From assembly GCA_037439425.1 (NCBI GenBank), contig JBBIWA010000019.1:1-64000 (forward strand): a stretch of 64,000 bases of DNA. Reading direction: 5' to 3'. Position 1 is the first letter of the stretch. Each line of letters opens with the position of its first letter. The notes beneath the pieces were generated by a model. That model was given only the letters and a program-made list of their open reading frames with translations. It searched no databases and had not been told where the DNA came from. Shown piece by piece: positions 34,544 to 42,902 of this stretch. The translations under genes were made by a program, and so were the position numbers. Source of the stretch: JBBIWA01 sp037439425. Its GTDB lineage: Bacteria; Acidobacteriota; Blastocatellia; RBC074.

Positions 34544-34571
34544 TAAAGTTTTTCCACCTCTTGTCCGAAAA
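34544..34571 (+). promoter_or_regulatory. Possible sigma-28 promoter before motA
   Basis: TAAA (34544-34547) and TCCGAAAA (34564-34571) are 16 bp apart, close to the sigma-28 pattern TAAA-N15-GCCGATAA with six of eight matches in the -10 box. It follows the inverted repeat that ends flgE, and motA starts about 90 bp later. FliA (sigma-28) is encoded at 53721. Confidence 0.3.
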
Positions 34572-34668
34572 GGAGATTGTCTGGCGTGGCCAAAGGCCGA
34601 AACTATCTCTGCCAGACAAGCTCCATTTGCGAGTCTAGAGCTTCTTCACGAGAGACCAAGCCAGCACG

Positions 34669-35529
34669 ATGTTCGTCATCATTGGAGCAGTCATCGTTAT
34701 CATCGGCGTCGTCGGCGGATACCTCCTGGAGCACGGCCCTCTGCACGTGCTGTGGCAGCCAGCCGAGCTGGTCATTATCGGCGGCGCAGCAGTTGGCAGT
34801 TTGCTGATTTCGGCTCCCCTGAAACTCCTCATGAAACTGTTGAAGGAGTTGCCCAAGGTTTTTGCCGGATCAAGATACAATAGCGCGACCTATACCGAAG
34901 CGCTGCTGATGCAGTACGAGGTCTATCTCAACGCCAAGAAATCTGGCATCACAGCGCTGGAAGCCGATGTCAACGACCCGCACAATAGTTCAATCTTCTC
35001 GAAGTATCCGCGCATCCTTAAAGATCACCATGCCATGGAGTTCTTCAGCGATGCGCTGCGTATTCTGATCAACGGTGCAGCTAAACCCGATGAGCTGGAG
35101 ACGGCTCTAGAGATTGAGCTGGAGACTCATCACGACGAAGGCGCCAAGGTCCCCTCCATGCTCACCAAAGTGGCTGACTCGCTACCCGGACTTGGCATTG
35201 TGGCTGCCGTGCTCGGCATTGTCATCACCGTCCAGGCGATCGATGGGCCGCCAGAAGAGATCGGTCATAAGGTCGGTGCGGCGCTGGTTGGAACCTTCCT
35301 GGGCATTTTGGCTTCATATGGTTTTCTCAGCCCGCTCGCTACCAATATCGAAAACATTGCTGCTGATGAGGCTAAATTTTTTCTCTGCCTCAAAGTGGGG
35401 ATTCTCGCCTTCGCCAACGGCGCAGCGCCGCTGACAGCTATCGAATTCGCGCGCAAGGTGATCTACAGCTATGACCGCCCCAGCGGCGCAGAGATTGAAC
35501 AGAAAGCCAGGGAGATCAAACCAAGATAA
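34669..35529 (+). CDS. motA: Flagellar motor stator protein MotA
   Basis: The 286-residue protein has four membrane helices, the cytoplasmic loop with the charged residues that face FliG, and the helix 3-4 block LPGLGIVAAVLGIVITVQAI. MotA and MotB form the proton channel that turns the rotor. The starting MFVIIGAVIVIIGVVGGYL is the standard MotA start. It is followed by motB. Confidence 0.94.
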   Translation: MFVIIGAVIVIIGVVGGYLLEHGPLHVLWQPAELVIIGGAAVGSLLISAPLKLLMKLLKELPKVFAGSRYNSATYTEALLMQYEVYLNAKKSGITALEADVNDPHNSSIFSKYPRILKDHHAMEFFSDALRILINGAAKPDELETALEIELETHHDEGAKVPSMLTKVADSLPGLGIVAAVLGIVITVQAIDGPPEEIGHKVGAALVGTFLGILASYGFLSPLATNIENIAADEAKFFLCLKVGILAFANGAAPLTAIEFARKVIYSYDRPSGAEIEQKAREIKPR

Positions 35530-35585
35530 AGCCCAATGATCGAGTGATGGGCAACAAGCCTTTGTTCTCATCACTCAGCACTATT

Positions 35586-36416
35586 ATGGCCACACCCAAA
35601 CCAGCCAAACAATCACAGTCGCAACCCATCATCATTAAGAAGGTGAAGAAGGTAGCCGCTCACGGCGGGCACCACGGCGGAGCCTGGAAGGTAGCTTACG
35701 CTGACTTCGTCACTGCGATGATGGCGCTGTTTCTGTTGCTGTGGTTGATCAGCCAAGGGGATCAAAAGCTGAAGCAGGCGATTGCCAATTACTTCAAAAA
35801 TCCCGGCGTCTTCGCTACTCAGAGAGGGGGTGTGCTGCCCGGCGCTCAACAGCTCAGCAAAGAACCCGGCATCCTTGATTCTGTCACTGAAGATGCCTCA
35901 CTGCATCGCACTGCCGCACTCCTGCGCAAAGCTTTTCAGTCACGCCCGGACATCGCTTATCTTAATGACCAGATCAAAATCGACGTGACGGCGGAAGGAT
36001 TGCGGCTCCAGATTGTGGACCGTGCCAACGAAGTGCTCTTCGATAGCGGCAGCGCTCACTTGAAAGAGGCCATGATCAAGATCCTGCAGGAGATCGCGGC
36101 AGAAGTAGGGAAACTGGATAACCGGATAGTGATCGGCGGCCACACGGATGCTTATACCTACAAACGAGAGGATGAATATAGCAACTGGGAGCTGTCGGCC
36201 GACCGCGCCAATGCCACCCGGCGCATCCTGGAGAAATCAGGCCTCTATCCTGGTCAGGTCAAACACGTAATCGGATACGGAGCCACCGAACCCTACAACC
36301 CGGCCGATCCTTACGATCCGGCCAATCGTCGTATCAGTATCATCGTCCTTCGCCGCTTCCCCCCACCCCCAACAAAGGATGAGGGCGGAAGTCGCAAGGA
36401 TGAAGGAAAGTCCTAA
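35586..36416 (+). CDS. motB: Flagellar motor stator protein MotB
   Basis: The product has 276 residues from ATG 35586; an in-frame ATG at 35544 would add 14 atypical residues. After a basic tail and HGGHHGGAWKVAYADFVTAMMALFLLLWL, where the Asp in YADF is the proton-carrying residue, comes a plug region. An OmpA-like peptidoglycan-binding domain follows, with NWELSADRANATRRIL and GYGATEP near 215-255. It anchors the stator to the wall. The start has no clear ribosome site. Confidence 0.93.
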   Translation: MATPKPAKQSQSQPIIIKKVKKVAAHGGHHGGAWKVAYADFVTAMMALFLLLWLISQGDQKLKQAIANYFKNPGVFATQRGGVLPGAQQLSKEPGILDSVTEDASLHRTAALLRKAFQSRPDIAYLNDQIKIDVTAEGLRLQIVDRANEVLFDSGSAHLKEAMIKILQEIAAEVGKLDNRIVIGGHTDAYTYKREDEYSNWELSADRANATRRILEKSGLYPGQVKHVIGYGATEPYNPADPYDPANRRISIIVLRRFPPPPTKDEGGSRKDEGKS

Positions 36417-36583
36417 CCTCCTTTCTTCATCCTTCGTTCTTCCCTTTCAAGCCGACAAAAAACCGATACGTTGCTCGAGTTCAGCGTCAGAGGATTGACA
36501 CTCAGCCGTGGCCAAGAGTCAACATTACTGAGCGTAACCAAGGCACACGACTTGCCTGAGTGTAGTCTCTTGAGGAGGAGTCT

Positions 36584-37129
36584 ATGTCAGATCAGGCTGC
36601 AACTGGAACTGCTGCTCTGGAAGAAGTCAAACCCAAAAAGAAGTTCGATCTTAAGCTCATCATCATTGCCGTGCTGGTGCTGGCACTAGGTAGCGGTGGC
36701 GCTTTCTTCTTTCTCAATCGTGGCGCGTCCGCCGCTAAGAAAAAACCTGGCACCAAGCCAGCCGCTGTAGATGAGACGGCTGAGGAGGAAGAGACCCAAA
36801 CAAGCCAGATTTCTTCTGTCATCGTGCTGGAACCCTTCATCGTGAACCTCGCGGATAAGGATGAACCGCGCTACGTCCGCATCAACATCTCGCTTGGCCT
36901 GGTTACTGAAAACAAGGAGGAGGGGAAAGAAATCCTCAAGGACGCGGTGATCGTTTCCCAGCTTCGCGATAGCATCGTTTCGGTCCTCTCTCTCAAAACA
37001 GCGGCAGAGCTCAACAGCCTCGAAGGCAAGAAAAGCTTGCGCCGGGAGTTGCTCAAAGCCATCCGGAAGAAAGTGAAGAAACCGCGCATCTCGGAGGTGT
37101 ACATCACAGACATCATTATTCAGATGTGA
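36584..37129 (+). CDS. fliL: Flagellar basal body-associated protein FliL
   Basis: The 181-residue protein has a short cytoplasmic tail, one membrane helix at about 25-44, an acidic linker and a periplasmic FliL domain with YVRINISLGL and RDSIVSVLSLKTAAELNSLEGK. FliL surrounds the stator and supports torque. GAGGAGGAG precedes the ATG. It is followed by fliN. Confidence 0.92.
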   Translation: MSDQAATGTAALEEVKPKKKFDLKLIIIAVLVLALGSGGAFFFLNRGASAAKKKPGTKPAAVDETAEEEETQTSQISSVIVLEPFIVNLADKDEPRYVRINISLGLVTENKEEGKEILKDAVIVSQLRDSIVSVLSLKTAAELNSLEGKKSLRRELLKAIRKKVKKPRISEVYITDIIIQM

Positions 37130-37148
37130 GCAGGCGCAGCAGACAACC

Positions 37149-37436
37149 ATGATGGATTCCTTACCCAAGCAGCACGGCAACGCGCACAGCCTGGAAGAAT
37201 TTGCGTTTCTAAGCGACCTCAAGTTGAAGCTGAGCGTTAGCCTCGGCTCTCTCAAGATGACTCTCAAGGAGGTCATTGAATTGACCGCTGGCTCGGTCAT
37301 TCAACTTTCGACTCCAACCAGTGCCGGTGTGGAAGTGAGCATCAACGGTGTGCCACTGGCGCGCGGCGAGATCATCAGCGTTGAGGATCGGGCAGTCATT
37401 CAACTTAAAGAGATCATCCACCCGGAGAAATTTTGA
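37149..37436 (+). CDS. fliN: Flagellar switch protein FliN, first paralogue
   Basis: The 95-residue protein is a single SpoA (surface presentation of antigens) domain: LKLSVSLGSLKMTLKEVIELTAGSVIQL and a final VNGVPLARGE-like block. It forms part of the C-ring. A second FliN gene of 114 residues lies at 55577 next to fliM. The one here is in the fliL-fliO context and may have a distinct C-ring position or an export-docking role. Confidence 0.88.
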   Translation: MMDSLPKQHGNAHSLEEFAFLSDLKLKLSVSLGSLKMTLKEVIELTAGSVIQLSTPTSAGVEVSINGVPLARGEIISVEDRAVIQLKEIIHPEKF

Positions 37437-37477
37437 AAGCGAGTGCTTATCTTACCCTCGAGGATGCGGGAGAAACG

Positions 37478-38164
37478 ATGAACCACCTGGCACACGGCTT
37501 TGAGCTCTCCTTTCCCTCTCGTGAAAGCCAATACCCGCCTGCAGGCGGTAGGTTGAAGAGGCTCAAGCTGAAGTTAGCTGGTCTCCTCATCTGTTCAGCC
37601 CTTGTGCTGTGCGGGCCGCTAGCGATCAGCGCCAGGGGAGAGACAGCTTCTGCCACGCCACCACCGGCCGCTCAGACTGCTCCGCAGGATCAATCACCAG
37701 CCCGTGATCTCACCCCGGTCTTCACTTCTGGGCTGGAAGAGCTGCGACCGGAAGAGCCAGCCTCTTTTATTTCTCTGGCGCGCGCGCTCGGAGCATTGCT
37801 CGTGGTGCTGGGCCTGGTGGGAGCAACAGCGTGGGTATTGAAACGCTACGGTCTGGTTCGGAGCAGCGCAACCAGCCAGCTCAACTTCAGCATTCTGAGC
37901 AGCGCTTCTCTGGGTGAGAAGCGCACCTTGAGCGTCATCCGTTTCGGCAATCAAGCTTTGCTGATCGGCAGCACGCCAGCATCAATGACGCTGCTGGCGC
38001 AGATGGCGCTGAGCGAACTGGAGCCTCAGCCGCAGGCCACAAACTCAAATACTTCAGCGCCGATCTTCGCGCGCCAGCTCAGCCAGGTATATGCCGAACT
38101 GGAAGCCAGCGAGCGAAAGCAGCGGCTCTCAATCTCTAATTTGGTGAGAAGCAGAAAGAAGTAA
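37478..38164 (+). CDS. fliO: Flagellar biosynthesis protein FliO
   Basis: The product has 228 residues from ATG 37478, with GGGAG upstream; an overlapping TTG at 37433 would extend it. A first hydrophobic segment at about 38-60 looks like a signal. A second helix (ALGALLVVLGLVGATAWVLKRYG) is followed by the FliO cytoplasmic block LGEKRTLSVIRFGNQALLIG. FliO helps assemble the FliP pore. Its stop abuts the fliP ATG. Confidence 0.85.
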   Translation: MNHLAHGFELSFPSRESQYPPAGGRLKRLKLKLAGLLICSALVLCGPLAISARGETASATPPPAAQTAPQDQSPARDLTPVFTSGLEELRPEEPASFISLARALGALLVVLGLVGATAWVLKRYGLVRSSATSQLNFSILSSASLGEKRTLSVIRFGNQALLIGSTPASMTLLAQMALSELEPQPQATNSNTSAPIFARQLSQVYAELEASERKQRLSISNLVRSRKK

Positions 38165-38947
38165 ATGGTCATCTGGAAGTCGAGCGAGAGACAGCGTTGG
38201 TTGCGATGTGCCATAGTAGGGCTGTTGGGTTGCTGCCTCTTAGCTGTTGACGCAGCAGCGCAGGCAACTCAAGCGTTGCCAGGTGGCGTTGAAATCAAAC
38301 TCCGTGGCGCAGCCGACGGGACGATCTCCGTTCCGCTCCAGATCCTGCTGTTGTTGACGCTGCTGACTTTCATTCCGGCGATCCTGATTTCAGTGACTTG
38401 TTTTACGCGCCTGATTGTGGTCTTCCACTTTCTGCGCACCGCGCTGGGGACGCAGGAGACGCCGAATAATCAAGTGATCCTCGGTTTGACGCTCTTCCTG
38501 ACGATGTTTGTCATGGCTCCGGTTGGAGCCGAAATCAATCGCAATGCTTTGCAGCCGCTGCTTGCGGGTCAGATTACTCAGCTGACCGCGCTGGAACGGG
38601 CGCTCGTGCCCTTGCGCGCCTTCATGTTCCGGCAGACGCGCGAAAAAGACCTGGCGCTTTTTGTCAAACTCGCACGTCTCGAGCAGCCAAAGACCCGCGA
38701 CGATGTGCCGACCACAACGCTCATCCCGGCGTTTATGATCTCGGAATTGAAGACCGCCTTTCAGATCGGATTCGTGCTCTTCCTGCCGTTTTTGATTATT
38801 GATATGGCAGTGTCAGCAGTCTTGCTTTCAATGGGTATCCTGCAATTGCCGCCGATTGTCATCTCGACGCCATTCAAACTGCTGCTCTTTGTCATGGTGG
38901 ATGGCTGGAATCTGGTCGTTGGGTCGCTGGTCAAAAGTTTCTTTTAA
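38165..38947 (+). CDS. fliP: Flagellar type III export pore protein FliP
   Basis: The 260-residue protein has a signal peptide and the FliP family blocks LLTLLTFIPAILISVTCFTR, FHFLRTALGTQETPNNQVI and the C-terminal FQIGFVLFLPFLIIDMAVS. Five FliP with FliQ and FliR form the export gate. It begins directly at the end of fliO. A palindromic repeat and a foreign gene separate it from fliQ. Confidence 0.96.
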   Translation: MVIWKSSERQRWLRCAIVGLLGCCLLAVDAAAQATQALPGGVEIKLRGAADGTISVPLQILLLLTLLTFIPAILISVTCFTRLIVVFHFLRTALGTQETPNNQVILGLTLFLTMFVMAPVGAEINRNALQPLLAGQITQLTALERALVPLRAFMFRQTREKDLALFVKLARLEQPKTRDDVPTTTLIPAFMISELKTAFQIGFVLFLPFLIIDMAVSAVLLSMGILQLPPIVISTPFKLLLFVMVDGWNLVVGSLVKSFF

Positions 38948-39022
38948 GCAGTAGTCAGTAGTCAGTAGTCAGTAGACATAAGCGGTCACTGACCACAACC
39001 GCCTGCTACTGACTACTGCCAT
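38946..39022. repeat. CAGTAGTCAG-family repeat left of the four-helix gene
   Basis: Three tandem CAGTAGT words face CTGCTACTGACTACTG, forming a hairpin directly after fliP. The matching family member at 39382 lies on the other side of the four-helix-bundle gene. Confidence 0.75.
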
Positions 39023-39036
39023 AAAAGTCAGAGGGT

Positions 39037-39381
39037 ATGGGAGCAAAGACATTCCAGGACGTTGAGGTTTGGAAGAAAGCCCATAATTGGGTGCTATCTG
39101 TCTATCGTTTCACAGGAGGGTTCCCAAAACACGAGATGTTCGGCTTAACATCACAATTGAGACGGGCCGCGGTCTCCGTTCCCGCGAACTTTGCCGAAGG
39201 GTTCAAGAAGCAGGGGCGTTCGGACAAAATTCGGTTCTACAACATCGCACAAGGATCGCTCGAAGAGTGTCGCTACTACTTGATCCTCGCCAAGGACCTG
39301 GGTTATGGAGATTCCAGCAGTTTGATGAAAGCTCTAGAAGAAGTCAGCAAAATGCTGGGGGGCTACACGCGCTCGATGTGA
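39037..39381 (+). CDS. Four-helix-bundle protein (S23 / 23S rRNA IVP family)
   Basis: The 114-residue protein has the family signature DVEVWKKAHNWVLSVYRFT, FGLTSQLRRAAVSVPANFAEGF and QGSLEECRYYLILAKDLGY. These proteins form pentameric bundles; some are encoded within intervening sequences of 23S rRNA genes, others stand alone, and their function is unsettled. It is unrelated to flagella yet lies in the same direction between fliP and fliQ, flanked on both sides by CAGTAGTCAG-type repeats. It looks like an insertion into the operon. Confidence 0.88.
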   Translation: MGAKTFQDVEVWKKAHNWVLSVYRFTGGFPKHEMFGLTSQLRRAAVSVPANFAEGFKKQGRSDKIRFYNIAQGSLEECRYYLILAKDLGYGDSSSLMKALEEVSKMLGGYTRSM

Positions 39382-39420
39382 TCTACTGGCTACTGAATGC
39401 TGGCTACTGTCTACTTGCAT
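39382..39420. repeat. CAGTAGTCAG-family repeat right of the four-helix gene
   Basis: CTACTGGCTACTGAATGCTGGCTACTG follows the stop of the four-helix gene and belongs to the family seen at 38946 and 30695. The fliQ ATG is a few bases further on, without a Shine-Dalgarno sequence. Confidence 0.65.
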
Positions 39421-39426
39421 TAGGTT

Positions 39427-39696
39427 ATGTACGATTCCCTCGTTCTCAAACTGATCACTCAAACGCTCGAGACGTTGCTCTGGGTATGCGGTCCGATGCT
39501 GATGGTGGCAATTGTGGTGGGAGTGCTGATCAGTCTGATTCAGACTATCACTTCGATTCAAGACGCGACCTTCGCTTTTGCGCCGCGGCTGGTTGCCGTC
39601 TTCCTCGTCTTTCTGTTTATGTTCCCCTGGCTGCTGCGCACCATGATCAACTTTACGATTGCGCTCTTCGGCAACTTCACACCATTCATCAAATGA
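39427..39696 (+). CDS. fliQ: Flagellar type III export protein FliQ
   Basis: The 89-residue protein has two membrane helices with the FliQ pattern GVLISLIQTITSIQDATFAFAPR. It is the small subunit of the FliPQR gate. It follows the inserted four-helix gene and precedes fliR; together they keep the usual P-Q-R order. Confidence 0.94.
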   Translation: MYDSLVLKLITQTLETLLWVCGPMLMVAIVVGVLISLIQTITSIQDATFAFAPRLVAVFLVFLFMFPWLLRTMINFTIALFGNFTPFIK

Positions 39697-39699
39697 CAG

Positions 39700-39776
39700 T
39701 GGCCAGCATTTAGTGGCCGGTAGGCATCAGCGATTAACTATTGGCTACTGAATGCTGACTCCTGACTACTGCGCTT
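39700..39776. repeat. CAGTAGTCAG-family repeat between fliQ and fliR
   Basis: CAGTGGCCAGCATTTAGTGGCCGG on the left and CTACTGAATGCTGACTCCTGACTACTG on the right form an imperfect palindrome that fills the gap. The fliR ATG follows at once. Confidence 0.65.
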
Positions 39777-40562
39777 ATGGATCACCTCCTCATTCCACTC
39801 GATCTCGCTGTGAAATTTCTGATCATCATGGTGCGGGTCGGAGGGATAGTGACGTTTGCTCCTTTCTGGAGCTTCAAAGCGATTGCGCCACGGATTCGCG
39901 CGGCGTTTGTCTTTCTGGCCGCGCTGGTACTCTTCCCTGCGCTGGCTCCTGAACTGCGCGTGCAGATTTCAGATGCGGCGTCGCTCCTGATTATGGCCGG
40001 CAGCGAATTGATGATCGGCCTGGCCATTGGACTGGTCGGACGAATGCTGCTTGCGGCTTGCGAACTGGCAGCACATTTGATCGGATTTCAGGCGGGCATC
40101 TCGCTCATCAACATTATTGATCCCGGCTCGCAAGTGAATGCGCCAGCGCTGCTGGCTTTCTTCAGCTTCATCGGTGTGATCCTGATGCTCGGCGTGAATG
40201 GCCATCACTGGTTTCTGCAAGCTCTGGTTGATAGCTTTCGCGCGATCCCACCGGGGCAGGCTCACCTAAGCGGACAGTTCATCGCGCTGCTTATCAAACT
40301 CTCGGCCAACATCCTGGTGCTGGGGATCAAGCTGGCTGCCCCCGTGCTGGTAGCGTTGCTGATGCTTGACCTGATTCTCGCGCTGGCAGGCAAAGCTGCG
40401 CCGCAGATTCAAGTCCTCATTGATGGCATCTCGATCAAGATCCTCACTGGCATCTGGGTGCTTGGTCTTTCGATCTACTACATGTCGCACACGCTAGATC
40501 ATTATCTCAGCAATCTGCCTCGCGATCTGTATCGAGTGATCGAAACACTGGCGAGGGGATGA
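39777..40562 (+). CDS. fliR: Flagellar type III export protein FliR
   Basis: The 261-residue protein has six membrane helices, with RVGGIVTFAPFWSFKAIAPRIRAAF at the start and the block GFQAGISLINIIDPGSQVNAP in the middle, both typical of FliR. It closes the FliP ring and contacts FlhB. No ribosome site is visible because a repeat abuts the ATG. Confidence 0.94.
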   Translation: MDHLLIPLDLAVKFLIIMVRVGGIVTFAPFWSFKAIAPRIRAAFVFLAALVLFPALAPELRVQISDAASLLIMAGSELMIGLAIGLVGRMLLAACELAAHLIGFQAGISLINIIDPGSQVNAPALLAFFSFIGVILMLGVNGHHWFLQALVDSFRAIPPGQAHLSGQFIALLIKLSANILVLGIKLAAPVLVALLMLDLILALAGKAAPQIQVLIDGISIKILTGIWVLGLSIYYMSHTLDHYLSNLPRDLYRVIETLARG

Positions 40563-40633
40563 AGAGGTGAAAGGGTGGAGGGGGCGATAATTTCTCACCC
40601 TTTCACTTCGCCACCCCTTCATCCCCTTCAGCT
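40563..40633. repeat. Palindromic repeat between fliR and flhB
   Basis: GATGAAGAGGTGAAAGGGTG on the left matches the complement of CACCCTTTCACTTCGCCACCCCTTCATC on the right, an imperfect hairpin of a different word family. The flhB ATG lies 3 bp after it. Confidence 0.7.
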
Positions 40634-40636
40634 TTT

Positions 40637-41719
40637 ATGGAACGCACAGAGAAAGCCACTCCGCGAAGACGAGAGCAATTGCGACGGGAAGGTCGCATTG
40701 CGCGCAGCCGCGAGTTGCCGATGGCGCTTTCGTTTCTGGGCGTAGCGTTGCTGCTGCGCCTGGTAGCCGCCATAGCTGCAGGCGAAGCGCAGGCGACGAT
40801 CTACGACTTCTTGCGGCGCGGCTTTCTCTCAGGCGATCTGACCGTCGCGCAGCTCCATACCCTGATCGAGGTAGGGATGCTTCAGCTGATGCGACTGACC
40901 CTCCCGGTGATGCTAGCCGCGCTGCTGATTTCGATCCTGGCCAATCTGATTCAAGGCGGATTGGTCTTTTCAACTGAAGCATTGAGACCCAGAGTCGAGC
41001 GTTTCAATCCAGCTACTAACCTCAAAAATCTTTTTTCCAAACGTAGCCTCGTTGAAGCTCTCAAGAGCCTGATCAAGCTCGCCATCATCGGCTACATTTG
41101 CTATGACGTCCTGAGCGTTCAGGCGCGAACACTCCCGCGTCTGTCAGAGGCAGAGGTCGGCCAGATCCTCAGCGTGATCGGTCAACTGGCCTCCAGCATT
41201 AGCATTCGCGCGGGGCTGTTTATGGTCGCAGTCGCAGGCGCTGATTACGCCTATCAGCTTTATGAGTACGAGCAGAGCATCAAGCAAACCAAACAAGAAG
41301 TGCGTGAAGATTACAAGCAAACCGAAGGCGACCCGCTCATCAAAGGACAACTGCGTCGCTTCCAGCGCGAGATCTCCCGCCGTCGTCAACTAGCTGCTGT
41401 GCCTGAAGCTGATGTGGTCGTGACTAATCCGACCCACTACGCAGTCGCCTTGCGTTACGATCGTGAGCAGATGATGGCTCCGGAGGTGGTCGCCAAGGGC
41501 GCCGATTACCTGGCGCAGAAGATCCGTGAGATTGCGATTGAGCACGATGTACCGCTGATGGAGAATCCACCACTGGCGCGTGCGCTCTACAAAACCGTGG
41601 GGGTTGGTCAAGCTGTGCCCCCGGAGCTGTATCGCGCCGTGGCTGAAGTGCTGGCTTATGTATATCGATTGCGCGAGAGAAGGCAAGGAGGGGCAAAGGA
41701 TAGAACCCAGAGCTTATGA
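40637..41719 (+). CDS. flhB: Flagellar export switch protein FlhB
   Basis: The 360-residue protein has ERTEKATPRRREQLRREG at its N-terminus, four membrane helices, and a cytoplasmic domain with VVVTNPTHYAVALRYD, which contains the self-cleaving N-P-T-H site at about 267-270. It switches export from hook to filament proteins. It ends the first flagellar operon and is convergent with the osmC-like gene, 12 bp apart. Confidence 0.96.
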   Translation: MERTEKATPRRREQLRREGRIARSRELPMALSFLGVALLLRLVAAIAAGEAQATIYDFLRRGFLSGDLTVAQLHTLIEVGMLQLMRLTLPVMLAALLISILANLIQGGLVFSTEALRPRVERFNPATNLKNLFSKRSLVEALKSLIKLAIIGYICYDVLSVQARTLPRLSEAEVGQILSVIGQLASSISIRAGLFMVAVAGADYAYQLYEYEQSIKQTKQEVREDYKQTEGDPLIKGQLRRFQREISRRRQLAAVPEADVVVTNPTHYAVALRYDREQMMAPEVVAKGADYLAQKIREIAIEHDVPLMENPPLARALYKTVGVGQAVPPELYRAVAEVLAYVYRLRERRQGGAKDRTQSL

Positions 41720-41731
41720 ACTTATCTCCCG

Positions 41732-42226
41732 CTACTCGCCCTTCGCCGCCATCTCAACCAACTGATACGGGGCAGCTGCTTCGACTCCCGAAGTATGAAT
41801 GCGAAATTCGGCTTGCAACTTCAGGTCCGCTCGTAGCGAGTGATAGACGCTACAATATTTGGTGAACGAAAGATTGATGGCGCGCGCTACCTTCTCTGGA
41901 GAGAGAGCCTCGCCCCAGACGTCGAAGCGCACTTGCATCGCAGTATAGTAGCGCGGCTCTGGCCGGTGCCGCTCACCTTCCAAATGTACTTCCAGCCGCG
42001 TAAGATGTGCGCGCATCTTTTGCAGAATCATCACCACATCAACTGCCGCACACGCGCCAACAGCCTCCAGCAATAGTTCCATGGGAGTTGCAGCGGTTTG
42101 CCGATCACCATCTATTGCTGTTTCACTACCGCTCTCACTCTTGCCGGTAAACTTCAGTCCCCCATTCCAAACCAGTTTTGTACTCACCTCACTCATACTC
42201 TCTAACTTAACCTCGTAAGATCTCAT
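41732..42226 (-). CDS. OsmC/Ohr-family peroxiredoxin-like protein
   Basis: The 164-residue protein has the OsmC fold with the two conserved Cys in EAVGACAAVDVVMIL and FTKYCSVYHSL, which reduce organic peroxides in this family. The helix-loop spacing is that of the YhfA-like OsmC subgroup, so a general thiol role is also possible. The ATG at 42226 has GAGG 6 nt upstream and lies inside the end of rnhA, overlapping it by 20 nt; an internal ATG at 42196 is the alternative. Confidence 0.85.
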   Translation of the reverse strand: MRSYEVKLESMSEVSTKLVWNGGLKFTGKSESGSETAIDGDRQTAATPMELLLEAVGACAAVDVVMILQKMRAHLTRLEVHLEGERHRPEPRYYTAMQVRFDVWGEALSPEKVARAINLSFTKYCSVYHSLRADLKLQAEFRIHTSGVEAAAPYQLVEMAAKGE

Positions 42227-42647
42227 TGAGCGCCTCTTGATCTACCCTGCCCTGCTCAGCAATCAGGCGCGCTGCCAGGTCACATTTCTCCTGCAGCTCG
42301 TGACCGGCGTGTCCGCGCGTCCACGTCCAGGTGATTTGGTGCGGCTGCGCTGCTCGATCAAGTCGCTGCCAGAGATCGAGATTGGCCTTGCGTTTGTAAA
42401 GCCCTTGCATGGTTTTAATGACGTACTCTGAATCGGAGATGAGTGTGACGCGGCAGGGTTCCTTGAGCGCTTCAAGGCCTAGGCAAGCGGCGATAATTTC
42501 AGCCTGCTGATTGGTGCATTTGCCGAGATACTTACCCGTAATTTTGCGCACACCGCAATATTCCAGCACGGCCGCTGCGCCAGCGCGCATCTCATCCTGG
42601 CCGTTGCTCAAGCTGCTTCCATCAGCGACGATGGTGACCTGCTTCAT
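42207..42647 (-). CDS. rnhA: Ribonuclease HI family protein
   Basis: The 146-residue protein has the RNase H catalytic series: Asp9 in IVADGSS, Glu in TNQQAEI, Asp in LISDSEY and the last Asp in EKCDLAARL. WTWTRGHAGHELQEKCD is the typical His-containing loop. It cleaves RNA in RNA-DNA hybrids. I start at ATG 42647, behind GAGGATGAGG; the longer ORF of 168 residues has no ribosome site. Confidence 0.88.
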   Translation of the reverse strand: MKQVTIVADGSSLSNGQDEMRAGAAAVLEYCGVRKITGKYLGKCTNQQAEIIAACLGLEALKEPCRVTLISDSEYVIKTMQGLYKRKANLDLWQRLDRAAQPHQITWTWTRGHAGHELQEKCDLAARLIAEQGRVDQEALNEILRG

Positions 42648-42902
42648 AAAGACCTCATCCTCCCGCTGCGAGGATGCCTTGTCGAGCGGGCTCTGAGGTT
42701 GTAGCTTTTGCAACCTCTGGTCAGGCGTTCAAAATAACCTCGCTTCTTCGTCCTGTTGGTCCAAAAGGCCATAAGTAGTTTGCATCTTCTCACAGGGCCA
42801 AGGGCTTGCGCAACGCGCCGGAGTCTATGTTAGACTTAGCTAGCTAAGAGCGGATCTCGTGATGGCCTACCCACAATCGCTTTGCTAAGGAGAGCTGAAA
42901 CT

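Noticed and set aside
39087..39713. 208-codon ORF over the four-helix gene and fliQ
   Set aside because: Both underlying genes have clear family matches in other frames; this frame does not.
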